Assembly (NCBI GenBank): GCA_964509475.1
Contig: CAZDXJ010000001.1
Location: 27,569-91,568 of the forward strand
Length of the DNA: 64,000 nt
Direction: 5' to 3'
Origin: CAZDXJ01 sp964509475
GTDB taxonomy: Bacteria; Pseudomonadota; Gammaproteobacteria; Methylococcales; Methylomonadaceae
Part shown: one piece after another, positions 44,519 through 54,222 of the stretch
Layout of the letters: each line of letters opens with the position of its first letter
Numbering within the stretch: the stretch's first letter is position 1
Made by a program: the position numbers and the translations under genes
The notes under the pieces: model-generated
What the model was told of the DNA's origin: nothing
Database searches by the model: none
Seen by the model: only the letters and a program-made list of their open reading frames with translations

Positions 44519-45733
44519 TTATGTTCTGTATTCAGCATTGATACGTACATAATCATAGGATAAATCACAAGTTAATACCGTTTCATCAACATTGCCCCGG
44601 TTTAACGCTACCGTTATTGTTATTTCATCTTGATTCATGACTTCCTGACCGGCCTGTTCAGTATAGTTGTCGGCGCGGCCGCCGTTTTGGACAATACGAA
44701 CCTTGCCCAGATCGATGCTGATATTATTAATCTGCAGGTTGTCGATACCTGCGCGGCCTACAGCAGCCAGAATCCTTCCCCAGTTTGGATCGCTGGCGAA
44801 AAAAGCGGTTTTTACCAATAATGAGTGGGCAATGGTTTTGGCAACCTGCAAGGCTTCATCAGTGCTTGCAGCACGTTTTATGTCGATCCGTATCAATTTT
44901 GTTGCACCTTCGCCATCGCGGACAATGGTTTCGGCAAGGGTTTGGCACAGGCTTGTCAAATTTTGTCTGAATGTCTGGTAATGAATGCTGTCGCATGTGA
45001 TTTCCGGCGCTTTGGAACGGGCTGTGGCAATAACGACGCAAGCGTCATTGGTTGATGTATCCCCATCAACGGTAATGCGGTTAAATGATTGTTCAACGGC
45101 TTGTTGCAAACAGCGTTGTAATACTGTCTGCGGTATATTGGCATCGGTGGCAATAAATGCCAGCATGGTTGCCATATTGGGCTGGATCATGCCGGCACCT
45201 TTGGCAATGCCGCTGATGGATACGGGTTGGCCGGCGATTTCAAAGCTCAATGTCGCGCCTTTGGCGAAGGTATCGGTCGTCATGATGGCATGAGCAGCTT
45301 TGTGCCAATTGTTTGTTGCCAGATTATCCAATGCATCAGGTAAGGCGTGAACGATTTTATCAACCGGTAAAGGTTCGCCGATAACTCCAGTGGAAAAAGG
45401 CAAAACCTGGTTTGCATCAACATCAGTCAATGATGCGAGGGCTTGGCAGCTTGTTTGAGTATCCAGTAAACCTTGTCTTCCGGTACCGGCATTAGCGTTA
45501 CCGGAATTGATCAACAACCAACGCGGTGAATGAGCAAGGTTTCTTTTGGCAACCGTAACCGGCGCGGCACAGAATGCGTTACGGGTAAATACTGCGGCAC
45601 AGTGTGCGCCATCGCTTATTTTGATGAGCAAGAGATCGTCTTTATCGGTTCGTTTTATGCCGGCACAAGCGGTTCCCAGCGAAACGCCGGAGATATTGAT
45701 CATATCCGGGAATTGGGTTTGTTTTATGGCCAT
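44519..45733 (-). CDS. argJ: Glutamate N-acetyltransferase/amino-acid acetyltransferase ArgJ
   Basis: ArgJ moves the acetyl group from N-acetylornithine to glutamate in the cyclic arginine pathway. The 404-residue precursor has the self-cleavage segment KGAGMIQPNMATMLAF, where chain cleavage occurs before the Thr of ATM, and the NNxCxAAPVTV-like N-terminal region. Length is normal. It is 19 bp downstream of the CDF gene on the same strand. Confidence 0.96.
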   Translation of the reverse strand: MAIKQTQFPDMINISGVSLGTACAGIKRTDKDDLLLIKISDGAHCAAVFTRNAFCAAPVTVAKRNLAHSPRWLLINSGNANAGTGRQGLLDTQTSCQALASLTDVDANQVLPFSTGVIGEPLPVDKIVHALPDALDNLATNNWHKAAHAIMTTDTFAKGATLSFEIAGQPVSISGIAKGAGMIQPNMATMLAFIATDANIPQTVLQRCLQQAVEQSFNRITVDGDTSTNDACVVIATARSKAPEITCDSIHYQTFRQNLTSLCQTLAETIVRDGEGATKLIRIDIKRAASTDEALQVAKTIAHSLLVKTAFFASDPNWGRILAAVGRAGIDNLQINNISIDLGKVRIVQNGGRADNYTEQAGQEVMNQDEITITVALNRGNVDETVLTCDLSYDYVRINAEYRT

Positions 45734-45752
45734 GATTGGATTCTTGACGATT

Positions 45753-46910
45753 TCAGGTTTTGATTAAAACCGATACCTTGCTGATTGCCGATTGTTCCCG
45801 GGTTATCCGTTCAGCCCGTTTTTTTATTTGCGGCAATGTCATTTTATCGGTGAAAATTTTGTCACTCATGGTGATTTCCAGTTCAATCAGGCCATTGAGA
45901 TAGTGGATATTCAGGCCTTCTATGTATTTATTCAGGGTACCAAAATAGCGTTGTAAAATGTCATACAGGTGTTGACGGGATAAAGTTTCTCCGTTTTTGG
46001 TTTTGTATTGATCATCTTCCGGATCGACATGTACCAGGACATCCATAATATCATCAAATTCGGCTTTTAGTTTATCCCTGACCTGATCGCCAATCATATG
46101 GCCTTCGGAGACGCTGATACGCGGGTTTACGACAATATGGGCATCAACAAAAGCATCCTCTCCCATTTGCCGGGTTCTCACAAAATGGATGCCTTCAACG
46201 CCTTCAGTAGATAAAATGGATTGTCGTATTTCTTGCACGATATCAGCGGGCAGTGATGTATCGACCAGTTCCTTGAGGCTTTCTGCCGCCAGGTCAAAAC
46301 CGATTTTGGCAATCATCAAAGCGACAATAAGTGCGGCTATCACATCGGCAAGTGTATATCCATAAAATACGGCAGCGAGTCCTATCAAAACAATGACTGA
46401 AGACAAGGCATCGCTGCGGTGATGCCAGGCATTGGCCAATAATAGTTTGGAACGGGTTTGCCTGGCGATACGTTTGGTGTATTGGAATAACCATTCATTG
46501 GCTAATATTGAAAGGGTGGCTATGCCCATGGTTTCCGGTGTGGGTGTTAATAACTTTTCCGGGTGGCGTATTTTTTCCACGGCATCCCAGGCAATACCAC
46601 CGGCGACTGCAATCAGAGCAATGCCCAATATAACGGTAGCCATTGTTTCAAAGCGCCGGTGACCATAAGGGTGATCCCAATCGGCTTCGCGGCTGCCCAG
46701 TTTTACTGCAATCAATACAAAAAAATCACTGAACAGGTCGGATAAAGAGTGGATACCATCCGCGATTAATGCCGCCGATTGTCCTAACAGGCCAAAACCA
46801 ATCTTGATAATGGACAGAAATAAATTGATGAAGGCACCGATAAGAGTGACTTTGCTTTTCAAGCGATCAATTTTTTCTGGATCAAAACCCTCGGCATTAT
46901 TAACTGACAT
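45753..46910 (-). CDS. Cation diffusion facilitator (CDF) metal transporter
   Basis: The 385-residue protein has six membrane helices and the CDF metal site: the DGIHSLSD motif in helix II and HHRSD in helix V, with HPYGHRRFE between. The cytoplasmic C-terminal domain is longer than in small family members. It probably exports zinc, iron or manganese. Its ATG overlaps the tusA-like stop (ATGA), so it belongs to the preceding sulfur-carrier unit. Confidence 0.92.
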   Translation of the reverse strand: MSVNNAEGFDPEKIDRLKSKVTLIGAFINLFLSIIKIGFGLLGQSAALIADGIHSLSDLFSDFFVLIAVKLGSREADWDHPYGHRRFETMATVILGIALIAVAGGIAWDAVEKIRHPEKLLTPTPETMGIATLSILANEWLFQYTKRIARQTRSKLLLANAWHHRSDALSSVIVLIGLAAVFYGYTLADVIAALIVALMIAKIGFDLAAESLKELVDTSLPADIVQEIRQSILSTEGVEGIHFVRTRQMGEDAFVDAHIVVNPRISVSEGHMIGDQVRDKLKAEFDDIMDVLVHVDPEDDQYKTKNGETLSRQHLYDILQRYFGTLNKYIEGLNIHYLNGLIELEITMSDKIFTDKMTLPQIKKRAERITREQSAISKVSVLIKT

Positions 46911-47134
46911 CAGCCAACCTCGATCAGTAGGGTGTATTCAAATTCTGAAGCGCTGGTCTGCAAAACCTTATGGCCATTGATCCGGCACCAGGCGGGAATA
47001 TCTTGCAGTGCGCCAGGATCGGTGCAAATAACTTGTAAAGTATCGCCACGTTGTAAGTGTTTGATTTTGTCTTGTACGCGGATAACCGGTAGCGGGCAAA
47101 GCAGCCGTTTTGCATCAAGATAGTTTTCGCTCAT
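46910..47134 (-). CDS. TusA-family sulfur carrier protein
   Basis: The 74-residue product has the family cysteine in a CPLP motif near residue 15 (RLLCPLPVIRVQ) and the short alpha/beta fold of TusA/SirA. These proteins carry persulfide sulfur to acceptors such as tRNA-thiolation enzymes. The ATG at 47134 overlaps the stop of the PP-loop gene (ATGA), which supports this start over one three residues upstream. Confidence 0.92.
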   Translation of the reverse strand: MSENYLDAKRLLCPLPVIRVQDKIKHLQRGDTLQVICTDPGALQDIPAWCRINGHKVLQTSASEFEYTLLIEVG

Positions 47135-48171
47135 ATATGCCATGTCTCCGGGATTTCATCAGCTGGCATCGGCGCAACCTCTATTTCCCTTTCGGTTTGC
47201 TGATGTACAATTTTTAGACGTACCTTTGTCGCATGTCGGCCTTGACCGTATCGGGCAGCAATGCGTGCAGCCAGTTCCAGATCCTGATCGCTTGGAGTTC
47301 CGTCTATTAATACCAAAGGGCCCCGGTGACTGAGCATATGGATGTGGCTGAAAGCGTGTTTGTAGCCTTGTAAAAATCGTGCTTCGCCTTCTTCACGGGC
47401 AATGATCATTTTAAAATTGGATTTGGGGCGGATATGGCGGCCCACTTTCAACAGCATAATATCATCCAGATCGTAATCTTTGGTATTTCTGGCCTGCCAT
47501 AGATCGACCAGTTTCAAGGCGTATTTTTCATCGGTCAGGAAACAGCAGCCTCCAGCCGGTTGCGCGTAATCGTCGAAACCGAATTTTTCCGCCAGCGCCA
47601 TTTGGGGTTTGCGTGAACGTCCGCTGAAATCATAAAGTTGTTCGCGGTCAACCCATCCTTGCCGTTCAGGTAAGGTTGCAGGCAGGTTTCTAGCGCATAA
47701 TGGGCGCAGCAGCAGGTCGTCAGCACCGGATTCCCGGGCGACAACCGGCATGGTATCCTTGCGTTGTGACATGGGGCGCTGGCCGATAACTTCGCCGGTG
47801 ATAATAAAATCAAAATCATTTTCCCGAAGCCATTGTCTGGCTTTATTGACCATAAAGATTTTACAGTCAAGGCAAGGGTTTAAATGGGCGCCATAACCAT
47901 GTTTGGGATTAAGCAGAACCTCTTTGTATTCTTCGATGATATCGATAATATGAAGTTTGATGCCTAATGTTTCAGCGCTCCACAAGGCATTGTTGCGTTT
48001 GGGGCGGGTTTTGTCTTTTTTTCGGATTGCATGGGTATGACCTTCCACGCAGAAACCGGTAAAAAAATTAATACCCTCTACGTGGATACCTTGTTGCATG
48101 ATGACTTTCGCCGCCAACATGGAGTCCAGGCCGCCGGAAATCAATGCGACTGCTTTTTTAGGTGTGCTCAT
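47131..48171 (-). CDS. PP-loop ATPase, MnmA-like putative tRNA thiolase
   Basis: The 346-residue protein has the PP-loop SGGLDS (residues 12-17) near the N-terminus and cysteine pairs CLDC and GGCC spaced as in MnmA/TtuA-related thiolation enzymes. It likely activates a target with ATP and inserts sulfur, with the TusA-like neighbour supplying it. It is distinct from canonical MnmA, so the target is unknown. It overlaps tusA by 4 bp. Confidence 0.85.
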   Translation of the reverse strand: MSTPKKAVALISGGLDSMLAAKVIMQQGIHVEGINFFTGFCVEGHTHAIRKKDKTRPKRNNALWSAETLGIKLHIIDIIEEYKEVLLNPKHGYGAHLNPCLDCKIFMVNKARQWLRENDFDFIITGEVIGQRPMSQRKDTMPVVARESGADDLLLRPLCARNLPATLPERQGWVDREQLYDFSGRSRKPQMALAEKFGFDDYAQPAGGCCFLTDEKYALKLVDLWQARNTKDYDLDDIMLLKVGRHIRPKSNFKMIIAREEGEARFLQGYKHAFSHIHMLSHRGPLVLIDGTPSDQDLELAARIAARYGQGRHATKVRLKIVHQQTEREIEVAPMPADEIPETWHI

Positions 48172-48248
48172 AATTTCATAGATTTGGCAAAATGTGTATT
48201 ATACGTGGAATAGGTCTCAATGTATGTGTTCTGATATAGGGGTAAGGT

Positions 48249-49409
48249 ATGGAGCTGGATTTAAACAAATATTTGAAATTAATGGTGGATCGGGATGGTT
48301 CGGATTTGTATCTGCTTGCAAATGCACCGCCGGCGGCAAAATTTCACGGACAGTTAAAATCCCTGGATAATATACGCCTGACCAGAGAGCAGCTTGAGCG
48401 TTTGGCGCTGAGGTTGATGGATGAAGATCAACGACGCCAATTTGAAAAATCCCCGGAATTGAACCAAGCGCTTTTTATTCCGCAAATTGGCCGGTTCCGG
48501 GTCAATATCTTCAAGCAACGCAATGCTTTTGCCCTGGTGCTGCGTAATGTCAAGATGGATATTCCCAATCTGGATGTATTGGGATTACCTGAAATTTTAA
48601 AGTCAGTGGTTATGGAAAAAAACGGTCTGGTTTTATTTGTGGGCAGCACTGGATCGGGTAAATCCACTTCTTTGGCGGCATTGCTTGATTATCGCAATAC
48701 ACACGCTTCAGGACATATTATCACCATCGAGGATCCGATTGAATATCTGCATCCGCATAAAAAATCCTTGATCAGTCAGCGGGAAGTGGGGGTGGATACC
48801 AATTCATATGAAGAGGCTTTGAAAAATACCCTTCGGCAGGCGCCGGATGTCATTTTGATCGGTGAAATCCGATCGCGCGAAACAATGGAACACGCCTTGG
48901 CTTTTGCTGAAACCGGCCATTTATGTCTTTCAACGCTGCATGCCACTACCGCTTCCCAGGCGCTGGATCGGATTATTAATTTTTTTCCGGAAGATCGGCG
49001 TGATCAACTATTGCTGGATTTATCATTGAATTTGAAAGCGTTTGTGGCGCAGCGCCTGTTACCTACAGTAGACGGTAAACGGGTTGCAGCCATTGAAATT
49101 TTATTGGGTAGCGAGCGGGTTAAGGATGTGGTACGAAAAGGAGAAACCCATCTTGTTAAGGAAATTATGGAAAAATCAACCGATATCGGAATGCAGACGT
49201 TTGATCAACATTTATTGAATTTATTTCAATCCGGACAAATCGCTTTAAAGACCGCTTTGAATTTTGCTGACTCGGCCAATAATTTACGTATTAAAATTGA
49301 ATTGTCCGATAAGCCCGTTTATCAAAAACCGGTTAAAAAAGAGCCATCGCCAGCCGCGAAAATCGATATTGATTTTTCTGCCATCAAGCTGGATTTGCCC
49401 GAAAAGTAA
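48249..49409 (+). CDS. pilU: Type IV pilus retraction ATPase PilU
   Basis: The 386-residue hexameric ATPase drives pilus depolymerisation with PilT. It has the Walker A GSTGSGKST (residues 132-140), the Asp box and Walker B (ILIGEIRSRETMEHALAFAETGHL) and the His box (STLHATTA). Length and an N-terminus with conserved RDGSDLYL match PilU rather than PilT. It is followed 48 bp later by the unknown gene at 49458. Confidence 0.93.
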   Translation: MELDLNKYLKLMVDRDGSDLYLLANAPPAAKFHGQLKSLDNIRLTREQLERLALRLMDEDQRRQFEKSPELNQALFIPQIGRFRVNIFKQRNAFALVLRNVKMDIPNLDVLGLPEILKSVVMEKNGLVLFVGSTGSGKSTSLAALLDYRNTHASGHIITIEDPIEYLHPHKKSLISQREVGVDTNSYEEALKNTLRQAPDVILIGEIRSRETMEHALAFAETGHLCLSTLHATTASQALDRIINFFPEDRRDQLLLDLSLNLKAFVAQRLLPTVDGKRVAAIEILLGSERVKDVVRKGETHLVKEIMEKSTDIGMQTFDQHLLNLFQSGQIALKTALNFADSANNLRIKIELSDKPVYQKPVKKEPSPAAKIDIDFSAIKLDLPEK

Positions 49410-49457
49410 GCACCGCTTGCTTCAAGTAACATACCGTTGATTTACTGAGAGAGACGA

Positions 49458-51638
49458 ATGAAAAAATTTGATGTTTTTGTAAGAGGCGTGATTCCCGAAA
49501 GGCACCATGAAATGGATCAAATCAAGACCCAGGTTGGCCGTTTGTTTAATTTGCAGGGGGATCAACTCGAGGCCTTGTTCGGTGGCAAGCAGGATGTATG
49601 CGTTAAAAAGGGAGCGGCCGAGCAGGATGCCATGCAGTATCAAAAAGTTTTGACTCAATTGGGCATGATTTGTGTGTACAAACCTGCCAAGATAGCAACT
49701 CAGCTATCTCTGGAGCCTATTGAAGAAACCAAAGACGGTGTAGAAAAAATTATATGCCCGATCTGTAAATTTACCAACCGGGCAAGTTTGGGGCATGATA
49801 TGGAGCGTTGTGTACGATGCGGATTGCAGTTTGAAAAATATGAGCGTTTACAAAAGGAAAACAAAGAGAAATTATTGATCAAGGAGCGTTTGATCAAGAA
49901 AAAAACACTCAGGGAAAGTGAAGCAAAAAAAATGCAGATCAAGCAGCGCGAGGAAGAAGCAAAACGAATACTGGAAAAAGAAGTTGAAAAAGAACTGGGG
50001 CTAAACAAAAAATATTCATTTTATTGGAATAAATTCAAACAATTATCGAAACCGGCGCAGACCGGTACTGTTTTGCTCGCCGTACTTGGCGGCGGGGGTA
50101 TCGGCTTGGGTGCGTATTATTATATCGCTTACGGGTTGACATCAATTCAGAAAGCTGAACCTGAACCTAACAAAACGATTGTAATTGATCCTGAAAAAAT
50201 TTTGTCGGATATTAAACTTCAAAAAACGCCACAGGCTATTCTTTCGAAGTCTGAAAACAAGAAAACTTCAGACGTTTTGGATTCGGAAAAACACTTGGCT
50301 CAAAAACAACTCTCTGATGATAACGCCAAACATTCTGAAGCCGGTTCCAAAAAGGAGGACAAGATTGCCGCGCTGGAGGAAAAACAGAAACAGCTGGCCC
50401 GAAACGCTGAAATGACAAGAGAGTTATTGCCGGTTCTCATGGCTTATCAAGCCTATGATAAAGAATGGATGGATTTTATGGAGCGCGGTTTCCAATCCCT
50501 TCTGATTCAGCATCAATTTTACCGCGCCTATCAAATGGCGTTGCACATGCCGATTATGGAGAAACAGATCGATGATGTTGGCGCATTGGGACTGGTTTAT
50601 AAATCCCGGGGCAATGTGCAAATTGTAGATACATTGCTAATTGGCCTGGAAAAAAATATAAACCGCTATCCCAGCCTGGATCAGCTTGTTTACAAGGCGC
50701 GATTGGCAAAATATCGCTATTTGATCTACGGGCGTGAGGCATTTTTGGAAAATTTGTATCAGCAATTCCTGGCACTGGATAATAAGGTTGAACGCTTTCT
50801 GGGTGAGATGCTTCTTGCCTTGTATTTTTCCCAGACAGGTTTAACGGAACAGGCCCGGGTTGCGTTGCAACAAGCCGGTCAGGAAGTTCTGTCCGTGAAT
50901 GAATTGAGAAAGATCGATTGGTTTGCCCTGATCAATGCCAGTAGCGCTGATTATCGTGATAAACAGCAAATTGCGGACATTTTGCAATTTATGGAACAGA
51001 AAATCAAACTATTGCCGGGAAGCTTGTATAAGGACAAAGCGTTACTGGCTTTGTTTGATACGCTTGTACACCTGGAAATTCAGCATGATATGGATAATGT
51101 CATTTTGACAATGGTTTCTTCGCCTGAAATGCGGCTACTTGCTTACTTGCGCCAGATTGTAAATTTGGCTCAAAAAAACGAGTTTGAGGGCATATGGCGC
51201 TTGCTTGAAAAATTATCTTATCTTCCTTATCAGGCTATGGGAAATGCCGTGGCCGCAATTTATTTGCAACAGGCCGATGACAAAACTATGAATCGCCTGG
51301 GAAGAAGGTTGTCGATTTTGGCCGACAAACAATTAGCAACAATCTTGCAACCCGCAAATCGTGCGTTATCAATAGCCTGGATCGCGCGTTTTTACGCGCG
51401 TACAGGCCGCATAAAACAAGCTGAACATGGATTCGATCAGGCTCTGGTTCAGCTCTCAGGGATAAGTAATGATTATCCCGAGAAGGATATCATGTTAAAA
51501 GCAGTCGCGGTGGAGGCGTTAAGGGGAGGGGTATTGGATAAGGCCAGAGAGGTTACGGAAAAAATATCTTCGCAAAAACTGTTGGACAATTCAACGGAAC
51601 AAATAAATGCGATGCAGGCGTTTATGAGTTTTAAATAA
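49458..51638 (+). CDS. Large hypothetical membrane protein with zinc-ribbon-like motif
   Basis: I do not assign a function. The 726-residue product has an N-terminal roughly 75-residue domain (LFNLQGDQLEALFGGK..VKKG), of a type I recall at the start of several proteobacterial membrane proteins. A Cys4 pair (CPIC and CVRC, about residues 95-120) follows. Then come a highly charged coiled coil, one membrane helix near residue 205-225, a Lys/Glu-rich linker and a long helical C-terminus, possibly TPR-like. It follows pilU and ends at a bidirectional terminator. Confidence 0.7.
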   Translation: MKKFDVFVRGVIPERHHEMDQIKTQVGRLFNLQGDQLEALFGGKQDVCVKKGAAEQDAMQYQKVLTQLGMICVYKPAKIATQLSLEPIEETKDGVEKIICPICKFTNRASLGHDMERCVRCGLQFEKYERLQKENKEKLLIKERLIKKKTLRESEAKKMQIKQREEEAKRILEKEVEKELGLNKKYSFYWNKFKQLSKPAQTGTVLLAVLGGGGIGLGAYYYIAYGLTSIQKAEPEPNKTIVIDPEKILSDIKLQKTPQAILSKSENKKTSDVLDSEKHLAQKQLSDDNAKHSEAGSKKEDKIAALEEKQKQLARNAEMTRELLPVLMAYQAYDKEWMDFMERGFQSLLIQHQFYRAYQMALHMPIMEKQIDDVGALGLVYKSRGNVQIVDTLLIGLEKNINRYPSLDQLVYKARLAKYRYLIYGREAFLENLYQQFLALDNKVERFLGEMLLALYFSQTGLTEQARVALQQAGQEVLSVNELRKIDWFALINASSADYRDKQQIADILQFMEQKIKLLPGSLYKDKALLALFDTLVHLEIQHDMDNVILTMVSSPEMRLLAYLRQIVNLAQKNEFEGIWRLLEKLSYLPYQAMGNAVAAIYLQQADDKTMNRLGRRLSILADKQLATILQPANRALSIAWIARFYARTGRIKQAEHGFDQALVQLSGISNDYPEKDIMLKAVAVEALRGGVLDKAREVTEKISSQKLLDNSTEQINAMQAFMSFK

Positions 51639-51675
51639 AGACACGAAACTTCAATTATTGAAGATTCGTGTCTTT
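51637..51675. terminator. Bidirectional terminator
   Basis: AAAGACACGAA pairs with TTCGTGTCTTT (11 bp), and CTTCAA pairs with TTGAAG inside, giving a long stem between two convergent genes. A and T tracts at the ends suit termination on both strands. Confidence 0.82.
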
Positions 51676-51687
51676 AGACGGGGGTTA

Positions 51688-51861
51688 TTATGGTAGCTGG
51701 CCTTCAGCTCTCATTTGAGCTTCAACCTGGGCGTCCAGCTCTTCATAGCCGCCTTTCAGATGCTCTGTTTCTCTACCTTTCAGTAAAATCACCAAAATGA
51801 TAGTTGCTACGATCAAACCGCCGATATATAACCAGAAGTTGTCTTTTTCTTGTTCTGCCAT
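51688..51861 (-). CDS. Small single-pass membrane protein (57 aa)
   Basis: The frame from ATG at 51861 encodes 57 residues: a short charged N-terminus, one membrane helix (about residues 11-28, WLYIGGLIVATIILVILL) and an acidic tail. A GAGGAT ribosome site lies 7 bases upstream and the stop is 13 bp before the terminator. Length and amphipathic charge pattern suggest a real small membrane protein. Function and family are unknown. It lies downstream of a lipoprotein gene on the same strand. Confidence 0.72.
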   Translation of the reverse strand: MAEQEKDNFWLYIGGLIVATIILVILLKGRETEHLKGGYEELDAQVEAQMRAEGQLP

Positions 51862-51960
51862 TTTTATATCCTCTTTTGTTTTATTAACATTTTTTATTTT
51901 AAAATTTAAACATACAATCTGTTGCGATTACTAACAACTGTATGCGGGGTATCGCAATTT

Positions 51961-51996
51961 AAACAAAGAACCCAGACAGTTATTTCCAGGTTCTTT
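51961..51996 (-). terminator. Terminator after the 39-aa lipoprotein gene
   Basis: On the minus strand AAAGAACC pairs with GGTTCTTT across a 16-nt loop, followed by a short T-containing run. It begins 19 bp after the lipoprotein stop. Confidence 0.6.
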
Positions 51997-52014
51997 ATCT
52001 AAACCTTGCAAGTC

Positions 52015-52134
52015 TTATTTCATTACAGAAACAGAACTCGAAAGTTTTTGTTTGGTACCATCCGGATCATCCAAGCAACCTGTTAAACCGACAACCATCA
52101 TAGCAATTGCGAGAACTGATAATACTTTTTTCAT
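52015..52134 (-). CDS. Very small lipoprotein (39 aa)
   Basis: The frame from ATG at 52134 encodes 39 residues: a signal of the MKKVLSVLAIAMMVV type and a lipobox LTGC (Cys20), leaving a mature peptide of only 20 residues. An ideal AGGAGG lies 6 bases upstream of the ATG. It resembles entericidin-like toxins or small stabilising lipoproteins in size only; no family is claimed. It is the first gene downstream of the HTTM-DCC gene on the minus strand. Confidence 0.72.
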   Translation of the reverse strand: MKKVLSVLAIAMMVVGLTGCLDDPDGTKQKLSSSVSVMK

Positions 52135-52239
52135 TTGATCCTCCTCTTTGGGAAAAATATTTTTGTTTTTATGTGCTTCATAAAAATTTTATTGCACAGG
52201 TGTATTTTTAACATGCTTGAATTTAATATGCAAGGGAAT

Positions 52240-54147
52240 TTATAACGCCTCAATATTATCCGGCAAAATTATTGTAATGTCCTTGCCGGACCATTGGGCA
52301 TACCCTATGTTCTTCCACGGCTGTGCCAGATTATTATAACGCAAGTTTTCGATCCATTGTGAAGGGGACTGTATTTTTTTTAATTTGATGATAAAGCGGG
52401 TGTCATCCAGGTTCAGGCCTTGTTTGATACCCCAAAAGGCAGTAACTTTGGACAACAGCTTTTTCAGGCGGTGATTGTCTATATTCGGCGTCACGGCGAT
52501 ATTGGCCCACATGGAGTGTACCCGGCCCCAGTTTGGCGCAATAATGCGGCCTTGTGCATTGACAAAGGGAAGCCATTTTTCGTTACCGTTTTTGTCCAGA
52601 TAGGTAATACCCAAAATATGGTTGTAACCTTTGAAATGATCTGCCAAATACAGTGCGTGAGGCGTTATACCCAAAAAAGTGGTGGTCAAGGTCAAAAGTG
52701 AGTTACTGATAGTTGCCAGGGTGGCGCTGACCGGATTCGATTTTGGGTTCAAATTAAAACGGTAAATAAAACCATAGTGTATCGTGCTGTTTAATTGCAA
52801 AATGACAATAAAAACAAAAATCTTGGCCAGCCGCCTGGTCAGTGTGCCGGCGTTTTGGCGTGCATAGCGTTCAAAAATGTTTGCGTAGACTGAACCTTCC
52901 GTGGAGACAAGGGAAGTTATTGCGCAGTGCTTGTCGCATATCGTTCTATTGCGGTTATCCGCTATTTTACGATAGAGGCGTTGAGCAATAGGATAAATTC
53001 TCGGATGTTTGATGAGTGAGGAAAAAAAACACAGGTAACGGCTTTTTATCAATATCTGTATATAAGTATCGAGTCCTGAATACACATGACCTTTTGAATC
53101 CACTGCATATAAATCGGTGAGCAGTTCATGTTCATGCAAATTTTTCAATGCGGGTTCGTTGTGTGCGTGGCTTTGTAAACCTTTACATGCGATGGCAGAA
53201 AAGAGATCAAAGTGCTGTATAGTGATGATAGTGCGACGGCATAAAGGGCAATGTTCATCATAGAAAACTGTGAGCATGGAATGCCGGGTTTTAAATTTTT
53301 CCGCAATATTACGCCACCAGCGAAAGGGTACCAATAATGGATATAATGCCAACATGCCTAGGCCAAAAGGATAAATATTGAATGTTAGGGTAATGCCAAG
53401 ATGCAGCATCAGGCCAAAAAACAAGGCAATCGGGCGAAAACGATCCGACAGATAAAGCGCCAGGAAAGCAAACTGAAATACAATAATGCTGTAACCTAAG
53501 GTTTTTTGTAAATACTCAAAATTCAACAGCCAGGACATATCAATTGCCGATATGTAATAGGGCTGGGTTGATGGTAACCAAGGCCCCAGGCCGTTACGCC
53601 AGTGCTCGGAGAAGAGTTTATGGATTGCCGAGTCAAAGTACAGAAAACCCAGGCAGATAATGACGGGTACCAAATAGGCGAGAATACTGGTATGGCCGGG
53701 CGGAGTATATTGATTCTGGAGAGAAGAGAATTTGAGTTTGTGGCGTAAATTGTCAATGGAAAAACTACGATTTACCGGTAAAAATATCAAGAAAAAAGCG
53801 ATGCCGGTCATGAATGGGTCGAAACCTCCGTCGAAGTCCCTTTGCATCGGTGTGAAACTGACGAAGACAATCCAGAAAATATAATTTAAAAGGGTTGCCA
53901 GCTGGGTGCGATAGCCGATAACAATAAAAAAAGCGACAATCCCCCATATTCCTAAAAAAAAGCTGATCATCGGGAATTCAACATCAAGGAAAGGGATTGG
54001 ATCGAAAATCAGGTGATTAAAGTACAACAGGAACAATATTTCCTGGAGCAGAACCAGCCCATAAGCGATGCGCATGATGCCGAGCCCTGTCGCTGGCACC
54101 TGTTGAGCGACGAGCTTTTGAATGAGAGAAGTAAGTTTTTCCAACAT
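52240..54147 (-). CDS. HTTM-domain membrane protein fused to a DCC (DUF393) thioredoxin-like domain
   Basis: This 635-residue protein joins an N-terminal HTTM region of about eight helices (about residues 20-280; the fold shared with vitamin-K gamma-carboxylases, with PMQRDFDGGFDPF and HLGITLTFNI landmarks) to a DCC/DUF393 domain that begins at VFYDEHCPLCR (Cys300, Cys303). A further C-terminal region (about 470-635) carries at least one more helix and a soluble tail. The two domains often occur as separate neighbouring genes; in one chain they suggest a coupled redox or electron-transfer role in the membrane. It is flanked by small-protein genes. Confidence 0.82.
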   Translation of the reverse strand: MLEKLTSLIQKLVAQQVPATGLGIMRIAYGLVLLQEILFLLYFNHLIFDPIPFLDVEFPMISFFLGIWGIVAFFIVIGYRTQLATLLNYIFWIVFVSFTPMQRDFDGGFDPFMTGIAFFLIFLPVNRSFSIDNLRHKLKFSSLQNQYTPPGHTSILAYLVPVIICLGFLYFDSAIHKLFSEHWRNGLGPWLPSTQPYYISAIDMSWLLNFEYLQKTLGYSIIVFQFAFLALYLSDRFRPIALFFGLMLHLGITLTFNIYPFGLGMLALYPLLVPFRWWRNIAEKFKTRHSMLTVFYDEHCPLCRRTIITIQHFDLFSAIACKGLQSHAHNEPALKNLHEHELLTDLYAVDSKGHVYSGLDTYIQILIKSRYLCFFSSLIKHPRIYPIAQRLYRKIADNRNRTICDKHCAITSLVSTEGSVYANIFERYARQNAGTLTRRLAKIFVFIVILQLNSTIHYGFIYRFNLNPKSNPVSATLATISNSLLTLTTTFLGITPHALYLADHFKGYNHILGITYLDKNGNEKWLPFVNAQGRIIAPNWGRVHSMWANIAVTPNIDNHRLKKLLSKVTAFWGIKQGLNLDDTRFIIKLKKIQSPSQWIENLRYNNLAQPWKNIGYAQWSGKDITIILPDNIEAL

Positions 54148-54222
54148 TTGTAAGCTGTTGTGAGCCGTTGTTAAAAAAGAGAGATGGAAACGGAATCGGG
54201 AAAAGGGCCAGGGTATAGAACC

